Assembly (NCBI RefSeq): GCF_023740735.1
Contig: NZ_JAMRXH010000005.1
Span: forward strand, 186,001-250,000
DNA: 64,000 nt
Direction of reading: 5' to 3'
Source: Nocardia sp. CDC159
GTDB taxonomy: Bacteria; Actinomycetota; Actinomycetes; Mycobacteriales; Mycobacteriaceae
Shown in pieces: positions 28,505 to 37,403 of the stretch. The notes under the pieces are model-generated. The model was given only the letters and a program-made list of their open reading frames with translations, was not told the DNA's origin and did not search any database. Every line of letters begins with the position of its first letter. The stretch's first letter is position 1. A program made the translations under genes and the position numbers.

Positions 28505-29908
28505 ATGACCTCCCGAGTATTGATCATCGGTGGCGGCCCCGGGGGCGCGAATGCGGCGGCGCTGCTGGCGCAGGCCGGTCTCGATGTCACCCTTCTCGAA
28601 CGTGAGAAATTCCCGCGATATCACATCGGTGAATCCCTCGCGTCTTCCTGCCGCACTCTGCTGGGCATGTCCGGTGTCGTGGACAAGGTCGACGCGTACG
28701 GCTTTCCGATCAAGCGGGGCGCGCTGCTGCGGTGGGGCAACGAGGAGGACTGGACCATCGACTGGTCGGGGATGTTCGGCCGCAACGTCTCGTCCTGGCA
28801 GGTCGAGCGGGAGGAGTTCGACCAGCTGCTGCTCGACCACGCGGAGGTGCTGGGCGCGAAGGTGATCCAGGGCGCGACGGTCAAGCGGGTGCTGTTCGAC
28901 GGCGCGGAGCGACCCTATGCGGCCGAATGGGTGGACGGGGCGGACCCGGACAGCGTGCGGACGATCGAGTTCGACACGGTGATCGACGCCTCCGGCCGCG
29001 CGGGAGTGCTGTCGGCGCAACATTTCCGCGACCGCAAGCAACACGAGATCTTCCGCAATGTCGCGATCTGGGGTTACTGGCAGGGCGGCAAAACGCTGCC
29101 GAACACCCCGGAGGGCGGTATCGATGTGATCTCGCATCCGGAGGGGTGGTACTGGATCATTCCGCTGCGCAAGGATCGGTTCAGCGTCGGTTTCGTCACC
29201 CACCGCGACACTTTCCGGGAACGACGGGCCGGTTTCGATTCCCACGAGAACATGCTGCTGCATATGGTCGGCGAATCCGAGACGGTCAGCGAGCTCCTGC
29301 GCGACGGCACCTTCGAACCGCCGGTGCGCATCGAGCAGGACTATTCGTATGTGGCCGACTCCTTCTGCGGCGACGGCTATTTCCTGGTCGGGGATGCCGC
29401 GTGTTTCCTGGATCCCTTGCTGTCCACCGGCGTGCATCTCGCGCTGTACAGCGGAATGCTGGCCGCCGCGACGACCATCGCGCTCGATCGCGGTGATGTC
29501 ACCCCGGAGGAGGCGAAGGGTTTCTACGAATCCCTTTACCGCAACGCCTATGCGCGACTGTTCCTCATCGTGTCCGGTGTGTACGAACAGTACAAGGGGA
29601 AGGACAGCTACTTCTGGCTGGCGCAGCGGCTGGTGCGGCCGGACGGGGAACTGCCGCAGATCTCCAATGCCGCTTTCGTGGAAATCGTCGCCGGACTGAG
29701 CGATCTGCGCGATGCGGGCACCGCCGATGCGGTCGACGTGGCCCACCGCCTGAGCGCCGAGGCCCAGAAGTTGCGTTCCGGAGGCCGCTCGGCCGACGGC
29801 AGGCATCGCGGGCTCGCACCGCTGCGAATCGAGCCCACCGACCTCTATCAGGCATCGTCCGGACTGTATCTGCGCACCACGCCGGAACTGGGCATCGGTC
29901 GCGCCTGA
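28505..29908 (+). CDS. Flavin-dependent halogenase (PltA/CndH/CmlS-like)
   Basis: 467 aa. FAD-binding GGGPGG at residues 9-14, and the flavin-halogenase fingerprint W-x-W-x-I-P in GWYWIIPLRKDRFSVGF. The later GDAACFLDPLLSTGVHLA is the second FAD motif of this family. The length and the C-terminal helical region, with YARLFLIVSGVYEQYK, match halogenases that act on carrier-protein-bound or polyketide substrates rather than free tryptophan. It is the first gene of the long rightward operon and is directly followed by an acyl carrier protein, which may present its substrate. A hydroxylating homologue is possible but less likely given the WxWxIP motif. Confidence 0.83.
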   Translation: MTSRVLIIGGGPGGANAAALLAQAGLDVTLLEREKFPRYHIGESLASSCRTLLGMSGVVDKVDAYGFPIKRGALLRWGNEEDWTIDWSGMFGRNVSSWQVEREEFDQLLLDHAEVLGAKVIQGATVKRVLFDGAERPYAAEWVDGADPDSVRTIEFDTVIDASGRAGVLSAQHFRDRKQHEIFRNVAIWGYWQGGKTLPNTPEGGIDVISHPEGWYWIIPLRKDRFSVGFVTHRDTFRERRAGFDSHENMLLHMVGESETVSELLRDGTFEPPVRIEQDYSYVADSFCGDGYFLVGDAACFLDPLLSTGVHLALYSGMLAAATTIALDRGDVTPEEAKGFYESLYRNAYARLFLIVSGVYEQYKGKDSYFWLAQRLVRPDGELPQISNAAFVEIVAGLSDLRDAGTADAVDVAHRLSAEAQKLRSGGRSADGRHRGLAPLRIEPTDLYQASSGLYLRTTPELGIGRA

Positions 29909-29950
29909 CCCGAAACGACCCTTCCGCATCCGATTCGAATGGAGATGACA

Positions 29951-30214
29951 ATGACGACCGGTATTGCCGCGGTCGAGGAGTGGCTGCACCAGCAGGAACC
30001 GGATTTCGGTGATATCGATCCGGATCTGGATCTCATCGAGGCCGGACTGGTGAATTCGATTCAGGCGGTGGAGCTGCTGGTCGTGATCGAACGCGCCGGC
30101 GGCGCGAAGATCGACCGGCGCGAAGTGGAGGCCGATCACTTCCGGTCGCTGCGGGCCATTGCCGAGAAGTTCTTCGCGCAGACCTCCGAGCCCACCTCGA
30201 GCACGCCGTCCTGA
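29951..30214 (+). CDS. Acyl carrier protein (discrete)
   Basis: 87 aa from ATG 29951, chosen because GGAG lies seven bases upstream; ATGs at 29939 and 29945 are in frame. The four-helix carrier layout is clear, and the phosphopantetheine serine sits in GLVNSIQAVELL. The usual DSL is NSI here, as in some carrier proteins of atypical clusters. It follows the halogenase and precedes the KR-ACP protein, so it may carry the substrate for halogenation or the starter acyl unit. It is one of three carrier sites in the operon. Confidence 0.85.
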   Translation: MTTGIAAVEEWLHQQEPDFGDIDPDLDLIEAGLVNSIQAVELLVVIERAGGAKIDRREVEADHFRSLRAIAEKFFAQTSEPTSSTPS

Positions 30215-30241
30215 GCGGGCGGGCGTGAACGGCGATTCGCG

Positions 30242-31765
30242 ATGACGCACGAACCGGACCCGGGCCTGCTGCGGTTGGCCTTCGAGGCCACGGCCCCGCC
30301 GCGTACGCTGCGCCGCGAGCGGACCTGGCAGGTCCGCGGCGCGGCGACGGCGCGTGTGGCGGCACTGCGCTCGGCGCTGGCCCCAGCCGACGAGCCCGAG
30401 GGCGTGGTCTATCTCGCGCCCCCGCCGACCGTGGATCTCGAGGCCCAGCGCATCGGGTTGGCGGGTCTGTTCGAGATCATCGCCGCCGCGCTCGCGCGGG
30501 CGACGGTTCCGGCGCTGACCGTCGCGACCTTCGGCGCTCGGCCCGGTAGCGGCGCGAGCGATCCGGTCACCGCGGCGTACCTGGGCATCGTTCGGGTGCT
30601 CGGCCGCGACCATCCCGAATTGCGTGCCCGGCTGGTCGATCTCGATTCCGGCGACCCCGACTGGGTGGCGGCACTGGTCGGCGAGCTCGATGCCGACGAC
30701 GACGAGGACCTGGTGTTGATCCGCCAGGGCGTGCGGTTCACCGGCCGCTGGCACCGGCATCGACTCGGCGTCGCCGAGCCGCTCGAATTACCCGGCGCGG
30801 GAACCTATCTGGTGGCCGTGCCCGATTCGCTGGCACAGCGCGCGGTCGCGGCGCTCACCGCGCGGGGCGCCCCGAACCCGGTGGTACTCACCAATACTCC
30901 GGATCGGGCCGGGGCCGCGCGGCCGGACGGTCGCATCGTGGCAGCGGACCCGGCCGACCGGGCCGGACTCGAGCGGGCGCTGACGGGCATCCGCCGGGAA
31001 CTGCCGCCGATCCGTGGCGTGGTGTATGCCCCCGCGTCGCCACCGGAGCCGACGCTGCGCTCACCGGAGGCGCGCGATCTGGCTGCCGCACTGGTGTCGG
31101 TTCGCCGGGCCGTGGTCAATCTGGACGAGCTCACCAGGGCCGACGATATCGACCTGTTCGTCCTGCTCGGTTCGCCCGACTCGATGACCGCGACCGCCGG
31201 TGCGGTCGCCATCGACAGCTGCCTGGACCGGCTGGCCGCCGACCGCGCGGCCGCCGGACCGACCGCGGTGAGTATGCCGTCGGCGCTGGTCGGATCCGGC
31301 CCGGGCTTCGACGCGGCGCTCCGCTGCGGTGAGCCGGTGATCGGCTGTCGCGGGGTCGACATCCGGCAGTGGTTCGACACCTATCCGGCCACCGCCGCCC
31401 TGGGCAGCTTCCGACGGCTGCGCACCCGTCCCCAAGCGCCCGGTCCCGTCGCGAGCGATCTGCCGCGCGTCCTCGCCGAGCTCCCGACGCGGGAGCGAAC
31501 GGCCCTGATTCTGAACAAGATTCGCGAATTGGCCGCCGATGTGCTCGGCCTATCGCCGGAGTCGATCGATGACGAGACCCCGCTCGAACAGCTCGGCATG
31601 GACTCCATGCAGGGCCTGCGGCTGCGCGGCCAACTGGAACGGCTGGTCGGAATGCGCCTGGCCGTGACCCTGCTGTGGACCTACGGCAGCCCCCGCGCTC
31701 TGGCCGAGGCCCTCGACCTGCGGCTGCGCGAGCGAACCGACCCGGTGCCGAGGAGGGTGCCGTGA
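30242..31765 (+). CDS. KR(inactive)-ACP didomain polyketide synthase fragment
   Basis: 507 aa. Residues about 1-400 follow a polyketide ketoreductase, both structural and catalytic halves (the linker, LGRDHPELRARLVDLD, GVRFTGRWHRHRL, then a Rossmann-like half). The cofactor loop is not GxGxxG but GAGTYLVAVPDS, and the catalytic Tyr and Asn expected before FLDALA are lost (AVAIDSCLDRLA), so reduction is unlikely. Residues about 420-500 are a carrier domain with its serine in LGMDSMQGLRLR. No KS or AT is attached. Its stop overlaps the ketosynthase start, so it was probably once part of a modular enzyme now split into separate proteins. Confidence 0.75.
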   Translation: MTHEPDPGLLRLAFEATAPPRTLRRERTWQVRGAATARVAALRSALAPADEPEGVVYLAPPPTVDLEAQRIGLAGLFEIIAAALARATVPALTVATFGARPGSGASDPVTAAYLGIVRVLGRDHPELRARLVDLDSGDPDWVAALVGELDADDDEDLVLIRQGVRFTGRWHRHRLGVAEPLELPGAGTYLVAVPDSLAQRAVAALTARGAPNPVVLTNTPDRAGAARPDGRIVAADPADRAGLERALTGIRRELPPIRGVVYAPASPPEPTLRSPEARDLAAALVSVRRAVVNLDELTRADDIDLFVLLGSPDSMTATAGAVAIDSCLDRLAADRAAAGPTAVSMPSALVGSGPGFDAALRCGEPVIGCRGVDIRQWFDTYPATAALGSFRRLRTRPQAPGPVASDLPRVLAELPTRERTALILNKIRELAADVLGLSPESIDDETPLEQLGMDSMQGLRLRGQLERLVGMRLAVTLLWTYGSPRALAEALDLRLRERTDPVPRRVP

Positions 31766-33381
31766 CCGTTTCCGCGCAACCCCTGGCAGTCGTCGGCATC
31801 GGGCTGCGGCTGCCCGGCGGCATCGACGATCTGGATGGGTACTGGCGCCTGCTCGAGCGCGGCGGCGATGTGGTCGCGCCCATGCCCGAGCACCGGCGCG
31901 AGCCCTTCGCCGACGAGTGGGCCGGTCTGCCGGACCGCGGCGGGTTCCTCGACGACGTCTTCGGATTCGATGCCGGCTTCTTCGGCATGCCCAGCAAGGA
32001 GGCCCGCGCCCTGGACCCACAGCATCGGCTGCTGCTCGAGGTGAGCTGGGAGGCATTCGAGGACGCGGGTATCGTCCCCGGCCGCGACGCGGGGCCGCGG
32101 ACCGGTGTGTATGTCGGGCTGAGCACCAACGATCACCTCGACTACTACCGCGGCGGCACTCCCGACGGGTTCTGGGCGCTGGGCGGCGGGCACTGCTTCG
32201 CCGCGGGGCGCATCTCCTATCTGCTGGGTCTCGGCGGCCCGGCCATGGCCGTCGACACCGCCTGTTCGTCCTCACTCGTCGCGATTCACCTTGCGGCACA
32301 GGCGCTGCGCACCGGGCAGTGCGATCTCGCCGTGGCAGGCGGGGTGAATCTCATTCTGTCCCCGCATACGACGCGGCTGGTCTACCAGACCAGTGCGCTG
32401 TCCCCCGACGGGGTCTGCCGGACCTTCGACGCGCGTGCCAATGGCTTCACCCGCAGTGAGGGTTGCGGTGTGGTCCTGCTCAAGCGGCTCGCCGACGCGC
32501 GGCACGACCGCGACCGAATCCACGCGGTGATCCACGGTGTCGCCGTGAATCAGGACGGCCGTTCCTCCGGCCTGACGGCGCCGAATGTCCTCGCGCAGGC
32601 CCGGCTCCTCGAGGCGGCGCTGCAGGACGCCGGATTGAAACCGGAGGACGTCGAACTGCTCGAGGCACACGGAACGGGCACCGCCCTCGGCGATCCGATC
32701 GAAATCGCGGCTGTCGCGGCAACACTCGGCCGCACGGCGGGCGCGGCGTTGCAGGTGGGAGCGGTGAAGACCAATCTGGGTCATCTGGAGGCCGCCGCCG
32801 GGGTCGCCGGTCTGATCAAGATCGTGCTGTGCCTGCGGCACGCGGCGATACCGCCGCTGGTGCACTTTCGCACGCTGAATCCGCGCATCGAGCTGGAGGG
32901 CAGCGGTATTCGGCTGGCCACCGAATCACGCTCGTGGGAGCCGGGATTCGCCGGTGTCAGCGCGTTCGGGATGAGCGGGACCAATGCGCACGTCATCCTC
33001 GGCCCGGCCGAGCCCGCCGCCGCGGCGCGGGCCGAGGCCGTGCCCGGATTCGAGCTGTCGGCCAGAAGCGAAGCGGCCCTGCGCATTCTGGCCGCCGCCT
33101 GTGCGGACCGCCTCGACGGACTCGCCGACGAGCAGTACCCGGCCTTCGCCTACACCGCTACCCACGGGCGGATGCGCCAGCGCCACACCGCCCGGGTCAC
33201 CGCCTCCGATCCGACGTCCGCCGCGGCCGCACTGCGGGCGCTGGCCGCGGGCGACCCGGCGCCGGGCCTGGAATCTCCGGCGCCGCAGGGCTTCTCGCTG
33301 TCACTGCCGCGTTCGGTACTGGACCTGCCGCACTACCCCTGGGAACGGCGCCGACATGCGCTGGACCCCTCCGGCGAATGA
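31762..33381 (+). CDS. Modular-type beta-ketoacyl synthase, stand-alone
   Basis: 539 aa from GTG 31762 in a GTGA overlap, with AGGAGG just upstream; the longer open frame is a shadow. The catalytic triad is complete: nucleophile Cys168 in DTACSSS, first His in EAHGTGTALGDP, second His in KTNLGHLEAAAG. It has the LPxYPWERRRH post-ketosynthase linker of type I modular synthases but no acyltransferase, dehydratase or carrier domain. It therefore needs a malonyl-loaded carrier charged by an enzyme encoded elsewhere, or condenses already loaded acyl-ACPs. It is the only condensing enzyme in the cluster. Confidence 0.92.
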   Translation: MTVSAQPLAVVGIGLRLPGGIDDLDGYWRLLERGGDVVAPMPEHRREPFADEWAGLPDRGGFLDDVFGFDAGFFGMPSKEARALDPQHRLLLEVSWEAFEDAGIVPGRDAGPRTGVYVGLSTNDHLDYYRGGTPDGFWALGGGHCFAAGRISYLLGLGGPAMAVDTACSSSLVAIHLAAQALRTGQCDLAVAGGVNLILSPHTTRLVYQTSALSPDGVCRTFDARANGFTRSEGCGVVLLKRLADARHDRDRIHAVIHGVAVNQDGRSSGLTAPNVLAQARLLEAALQDAGLKPEDVELLEAHGTGTALGDPIEIAAVAATLGRTAGAALQVGAVKTNLGHLEAAAGVAGLIKIVLCLRHAAIPPLVHFRTLNPRIELEGSGIRLATESRSWEPGFAGVSAFGMSGTNAHVILGPAEPAAAARAEAVPGFELSARSEAALRILAAACADRLDGLADEQYPAFAYTATHGRMRQRHTARVTASDPTSAAAALRALAAGDPAPGLESPAPQGFSLSLPRSVLDLPHYPWERRRHALDPSGE

Positions 33382-33395
33382 GAAAGGACCCATCA

Positions 33396-33647
33396 GTGAT
33401 CACCATCGACGAGGTTGTCGCCCTGGTACGACGTGAGATGCGCGGTAAGGCCCGCCGGGACACCGTGCTCGACGAATCCTCCCCGCTGACCGACATCGGG
33501 CTGTCCAGCCTGCAGATCGCCGAGATCGTGTTCACGCTGGAGGAGGCGCACGGCGCGACCTTCGCCGACCATCTGGCCGCGAACGCGAAGACGCTCGGTG
33601 ACCTGGTCGTCCTGGGCAATCAAGCGCTAGCGGCGCAATCCCGCTGA
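33396..33647 (+). CDS. Acyl carrier protein
   Basis: 83 aa from GTG 33396, with AGAAAGGA seven bases upstream; ATG 33378 overlapping the ketosynthase stop is an alternative. The carrier motif is DIGLSSLQIAEIVF with the modifiable Ser. Its place between the ketosynthase and a desaturase followed by an acyl-AMP ligase matches JamC-like carriers, on which a ligase-loaded fatty acid is desaturated before extension. Confidence 0.85.
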   Translation: MITIDEVVALVRREMRGKARRDTVLDESSPLTDIGLSSLQIAEIVFTLEEAHGATFADHLAANAKTLGDLVVLGNQALAAQSR

Positions 33648-33671
33648 CCTCGTCATGGAAAGGGGCGAGCG

Positions 33672-34652
33672 ATGAACAACAGGGAGCACTACGGCTTCAT
33701 CGTGATCTCCTCGATCACACCGGTGCTCGGCGTGATCGGGGCGATGGTGCTGCTGTGGAACCGGGTCTTCGGTCCCGCCGATCTGACCGCCTTCCTGCTG
33801 ATGTTCCTGATCGGCGGATTCGGCATCTCCACCGGCTATCACCGGCTGCTGTCGCATCGGGCGTTCAAGACCCCTCGCGCGGTGCGGTTCGCGCTGACCG
33901 CCGCCGGCGCGATGGCCGCGCAGGGGCCGCCGCTGACCTGGGCCGCGCACCATCGCCGACATCACCGCGTGGCCGACCGGCCCGGCGATCCGCACAGTCC
34001 CTACGACAGCGACGAACCCGGTCTGCGCGGTGTCCTGAAGGGTCTGTGGCACGCGCACATCGGCTGGCTGTTCGATTCGGAGCTGTCTTCGGACCCCATC
34101 CGCTACTGTCCGGATCTCGCGCGGGACAAGGATGTTCGGTTCATCACCCGGCACTTCCTCGCCTTCGTGGTGGCCGGGCTGGCACTGCCCACCCTGATCG
34201 GCCTGGCGTGGACCGGCACCTGGCAGGGCGCGCTCACCGCCTTCGTCTGGGGCGGTCCGGTCCGAATCTTCTTCAACAATCAGACCACTTACGCCGTCAA
34301 CTCGATCGGCCACTTCTACGGCCGACGCCGATTCGACACGCCGGATGAATCCCGCAATGTCGCGCTGCTGTCGATCCTGTCGTTCGGCGATTCCTGGCAC
34401 AACAATCATCACGCCTTCCCGCGGGTGGCCAATCACGGATTCCGCTGGTGGGAAATCGATCCCAGCGCGGTACTGATCCGCACGCTGGAGGCGACCGGGC
34501 TGGCGCGCGACGTCGTGCGCATCGATCGGACCCGCGAGCAGCGGCGGGCCGAGGGTCTGTCGCGGGTCGGCGGCGGTCGGCGCGCCGCGCTGTCGCCGTC
34601 CAAGCCGCTGTCCGAACGCGCCGGTTCCGAGGGGGATGCCGATGTCGAATGA
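33672..34652 (+). CDS. Membrane fatty acid desaturase (JamB/stearoyl-CoA desaturase-like)
   Basis: 326 aa, ATG with GAAAGGGG upstream. Four hydrophobic stretches and the three histidine boxes of membrane di-iron desaturases: GYHRLLSH, HHRRHHR and HNNHHAF. The protein belongs to the acyl-CoA/acyl-ACP desaturase branch. The immediate neighbours, an acyl carrier protein before and an acyl-AMP ligase after, reproduce the three components of terminal-alkene/alkyne cassettes such as JamABC; whether this enzyme makes a double or triple bond cannot be told from sequence. It would act at the inner membrane on an ACP-bound acyl chain. Confidence 0.88.
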   Translation: MNNREHYGFIVISSITPVLGVIGAMVLLWNRVFGPADLTAFLLMFLIGGFGISTGYHRLLSHRAFKTPRAVRFALTAAGAMAAQGPPLTWAAHHRRHHRVADRPGDPHSPYDSDEPGLRGVLKGLWHAHIGWLFDSELSSDPIRYCPDLARDKDVRFITRHFLAFVVAGLALPTLIGLAWTGTWQGALTAFVWGGPVRIFFNNQTTYAVNSIGHFYGRRRFDTPDESRNVALLSILSFGDSWHNNHHAFPRVANHGFRWWEIDPSAVLIRTLEATGLARDVVRIDRTREQRRAEGLSRVGGGRRAALSPSKPLSERAGSEGDADVE

Positions 34653-36294
34653 ATCCGCGGGCCTGTGGGATCGGCTGTTCGGCGGCTCGGCGCGACCGCG
34701 CGCGGCCCTGCACTGCTGGACCGGAACCCGGTTCGAGGGTGCGTCATGGGACGAGGTGGTGCGCGACGCCGAACGGATGACCGCCGGTCTGCGCCGTGCG
34801 GGGGTGCGGTCGGGCACCAGAGTCGCTGCGGTGCTGGGCAATTCCCCAGACACCGTGCGGGGCCTGCTCGCGGTGTGGCTCGCGGGCGGGATGGTCGCCT
34901 CCCTGCCGATGATGGCCCGCGGGATGGCCCCCGAGGAGTACGCCGACCAGCTCCGCACCATCTGCGACCGGCTCGAGCCGGTGTTCTTCGCCGCCGATGA
35001 CGATCTGCTCGCCGCGCTGCCCGACACCTTCGGGGTCCGGACCCGCGCCTGGCGCGAATTCGCCGGGACCGGCGCGATCGACGCCGCCCCACCCGCCGAC
35101 ACCGACCCGGCGTTCGTCCAGTTCTCCTCGGGCAGTGTCGGCACGCCGAAGGGATGCGTGCTGACCCCGGCGGCGATGGCCGCGCAGCTGGACATCATCG
35201 CCGATTTCATCGAACCGCGGCCGGGCGACATCTGGGCCGGATGGTTGCCGCTGTCGCACGATATGGGGCTGTTCGGCGGCCTGCTGAACTGCCTGGGCCA
35301 CAATATCGAGGCCTATCTGTCCACCCCGCTGCGGTTCGCGTTCTCCCCCGCCACCTGGTTCGCCGATGCCGCTCGGGTGGGCGCGACGATGACCGTCGGA
35401 AGCAGCAGCGCCCTGCACCTGGCCGCGCGCGCCTCGGCGCGGCACCGGGCGAGCTGGCCGGACGGCGGGCTGGCGGCAACCCGGATCTGCGTGATCGGGG
35501 CCGAGCGGGTCGAGTCCACCACGCTCGCCCTCGCCACCGAGACCTTCGCGTCGGTGGGGTTGCGTCCGGAGGCGTTCATGCCCGCCTACGGGATGGCCGA
35601 GGCGACGCTCGCGATCACCGCCACACCGATGCGGGAATTGCCGCGCCAGTTGTCCTTCGATGCCGTCGCCCTGGCCGATGGCCAGCTGGTCGAGGTGTCC
35701 TCGGACGAGCCGGGCGCCGCCACGGTGGTGTCGGCCGGGCCCGCCTGTCGCGGTGTCTCGCTGTTGGACACCCCCGCGACCGAGCTCGGCGAGATCAGGG
35801 TCAGCACTCCCAGTCTGGCCCAGGGCTATTGGCGCGACGACGAGCGCACGGCCCGGGTATTCGACGGCGGCATCCTCGCCACCGGCGATCTCGGCTTCGT
35901 CCGCAACGGCTATCTGTACCCGGTCGGGCGCACCGACGACATGATCTCGGTCGCCGGTCGCAAGGTGTACGCCCGCGAGATCGAGACCGCCGTCGAGACC
36001 ATCCCCGGTGTGCGGCGGGGGTGCACGACGCTCGTCGGCGTTCAGGACGGGCCCAAGTTCCGGCTGAGCCTGCTGGTCGAGGCCAAACCGGAGCTCGCGG
36101 ACTATGCGGCGGTCGCCGAGGCCGCGGCCGCCCTGTCGATGGCCAAGGCCGCCGTGGCCATCGACGAATGCGTTTTCCTCGAGCGCGACAGCCTGCCCAA
36201 GACGCCCAGCGGCAAGATTCAGCGCTACCGCTGCCAGGCCCTGATCCGGGCGGAGACCTTCCGGCCGCTCGCCACCATTCGATTCGACGGGTGA
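34642..36294 (+). CDS. Fatty acyl-AMP ligase (FAAL)
   Basis: 550 aa from ATG 34642 (GAGGGGG six bases upstream); ATG 34636 is two codons longer. It begins inside the desaturase gene, so the two are coupled. FAAL features: VQFSSGSVGTPKGCVLTP, GWLPLSHDMGLFG, the ...MPAYGMAEATLAIT segment and a terminal SLPKTPSGKIQRYR with the catalytic Lys. The region after the P-loop is long, as expected for the FAAL-specific insertion. It should activate a fatty acid as acyl-AMP and load the carrier at 33396. A different ligase in the same cluster (25787) may load another carrier. Confidence 0.88.
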   Translation: MSNESAGLWDRLFGGSARPRAALHCWTGTRFEGASWDEVVRDAERMTAGLRRAGVRSGTRVAAVLGNSPDTVRGLLAVWLAGGMVASLPMMARGMAPEEYADQLRTICDRLEPVFFAADDDLLAALPDTFGVRTRAWREFAGTGAIDAAPPADTDPAFVQFSSGSVGTPKGCVLTPAAMAAQLDIIADFIEPRPGDIWAGWLPLSHDMGLFGGLLNCLGHNIEAYLSTPLRFAFSPATWFADAARVGATMTVGSSSALHLAARASARHRASWPDGGLAATRICVIGAERVESTTLALATETFASVGLRPEAFMPAYGMAEATLAITATPMRELPRQLSFDAVALADGQLVEVSSDEPGAATVVSAGPACRGVSLLDTPATELGEIRVSTPSLAQGYWRDDERTARVFDGGILATGDLGFVRNGYLYPVGRTDDMISVAGRKVYAREIETAVETIPGVRRGCTTLVGVQDGPKFRLSLLVEAKPELADYAAVAEAAAALSMAKAAVAIDECVFLERDSLPKTPSGKIQRYRCQALIRAETFRPLATIRFDG

Positions 36295-36299
36295 GGCGG

Positions 36300-37349
36300 A
36301 TGCAGCACGACAGCACGAAAATCGACGGCCCGACGGTCCTGCTGACCGGCGCGGCCGGTGTGATCGGCCGGGCCATTGCCCGGGAGCTCACCGGGTTTCG
36401 CGTCATCGGCCTGGTTCGCGCGGGGGGCGATCCGGGAACCGTGGCGGGCGTGTGTGAGCTGGTGCCCATCGACCTCACCCACCCGAAACTCGGCCTCGCG
36501 CGGCCGGAATGGCGGCGACTGGCGAGCGAGGCCGACATCATCGTGCACTCCGGCGCCCTGGCCGAGTGGGGACGCCCGTGGCCGGAGTACCGCGCCGCCA
36601 ACGTCGAGGGCACCGCCCGCGTCGTCGAACTCGCACAGGCGGCCGGGGCGCCGATCCATCAGCTGAGCACCGTCATGGTACTGGCCGGTCTGCTCGGCGC
36701 GCTGGATTCGCTGAGCGAGGGCAATGTGCTGGTCTCCTATGCGCGATCGAAACTGGAGGCCGAGCGAGTGGTGGCCGAAAGCGGTGTGCCGCACAGCGTT
36801 TTCCGGCCCACCAGTCTGGTCGGCGATTCGGTCACCGGAGCCAGTTCCGCGCCGCAGATCGTCCAGCAGATCGCCGACTGGTTCTGCCGCGGGCGCGCCC
36901 CCTACTTTCCCGCCCACCCGGACAATCGCATCGACCTGGTGCCCCTGGACGTGACCGCTCGCGCCGTCGCCGCCGCGGTCGCGAACGGCGAACTGGGCCA
37001 GCACTATTGGCTCAGCTACGGGGATGCGGCCCTGACCGCCGCCGAGGTGGTCGAGGTGATGGCCGCGCACGCCGCGGAGCGGGGCCGGACGATCGCGGCC
37101 GTTCCGGTCGTGGATCCGGCTGGGCCGCTGCCCATTCCGTTCGAGCGCGTCGCCCCCACCGCTCGGGCCTATCTGCGAGTGCTCACCGACCTCAGCGAGA
37201 TGACCCGGACGTGGGGCGGAGTCCTGCCGACCTCGCTGCCGCTGTTGCGGGAGCGGTTCGGGATCCCCGACGCCGATATCGGGCAGGCCCTGCGCGCGAG
37301 CCTGAGGTATTGGGCGGATCGGCGCACCGCCGTGGCGGACACGGGGTGA
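36300..37349 (+). CDS. Stand-alone thioester reductase-like extended SDR
   Basis: 349 aa from ATG 36300. The N-terminal TGAAGVIGRAI binds NAD(P)H. The following pattern, VPIDLTHPKLGL, IVHSGALAEWGRP, AANVEGTARVVELA, QLSTVMV, YARSKLEAERVV and FRPTSLVGDS, is that of the NAD_binding_4/thioester reductase family, with the catalytic Tyr and Lys in YARSK. Such domains usually sit at the end of NRPS/PKS modules and release the chain as an aldehyde or alcohol; here the domain is a separate protein. A general NAD-dependent epimerase function is a weaker alternative. Confidence 0.75.
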   Translation: MQHDSTKIDGPTVLLTGAAGVIGRAIARELTGFRVIGLVRAGGDPGTVAGVCELVPIDLTHPKLGLARPEWRRLASEADIIVHSGALAEWGRPWPEYRAANVEGTARVVELAQAAGAPIHQLSTVMVLAGLLGALDSLSEGNVLVSYARSKLEAERVVAESGVPHSVFRPTSLVGDSVTGASSAPQIVQQIADWFCRGRAPYFPAHPDNRIDLVPLDVTARAVAAAVANGELGQHYWLSYGDAALTAAEVVEVMAAHAAERGRTIAAVPVVDPAGPLPIPFERVAPTARAYLRVLTDLSEMTRTWGGVLPTSLPLLRERFGIPDADIGQALRASLRYWADRRTAVADTG

Positions 37350-37403
37350 GCCGGTGCGCGAACCGCTATCAGCCAATTCGAACCGTCTGGACGGAGACCA
37401 CCG

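Noticed and set aside
28043..30760. 905-codon minus-strand open frame opposite halogenase, ACP and KR-ACP genes
   Set aside because: Antisense shadow of three well-supported plus-strand genes; no start or domain.
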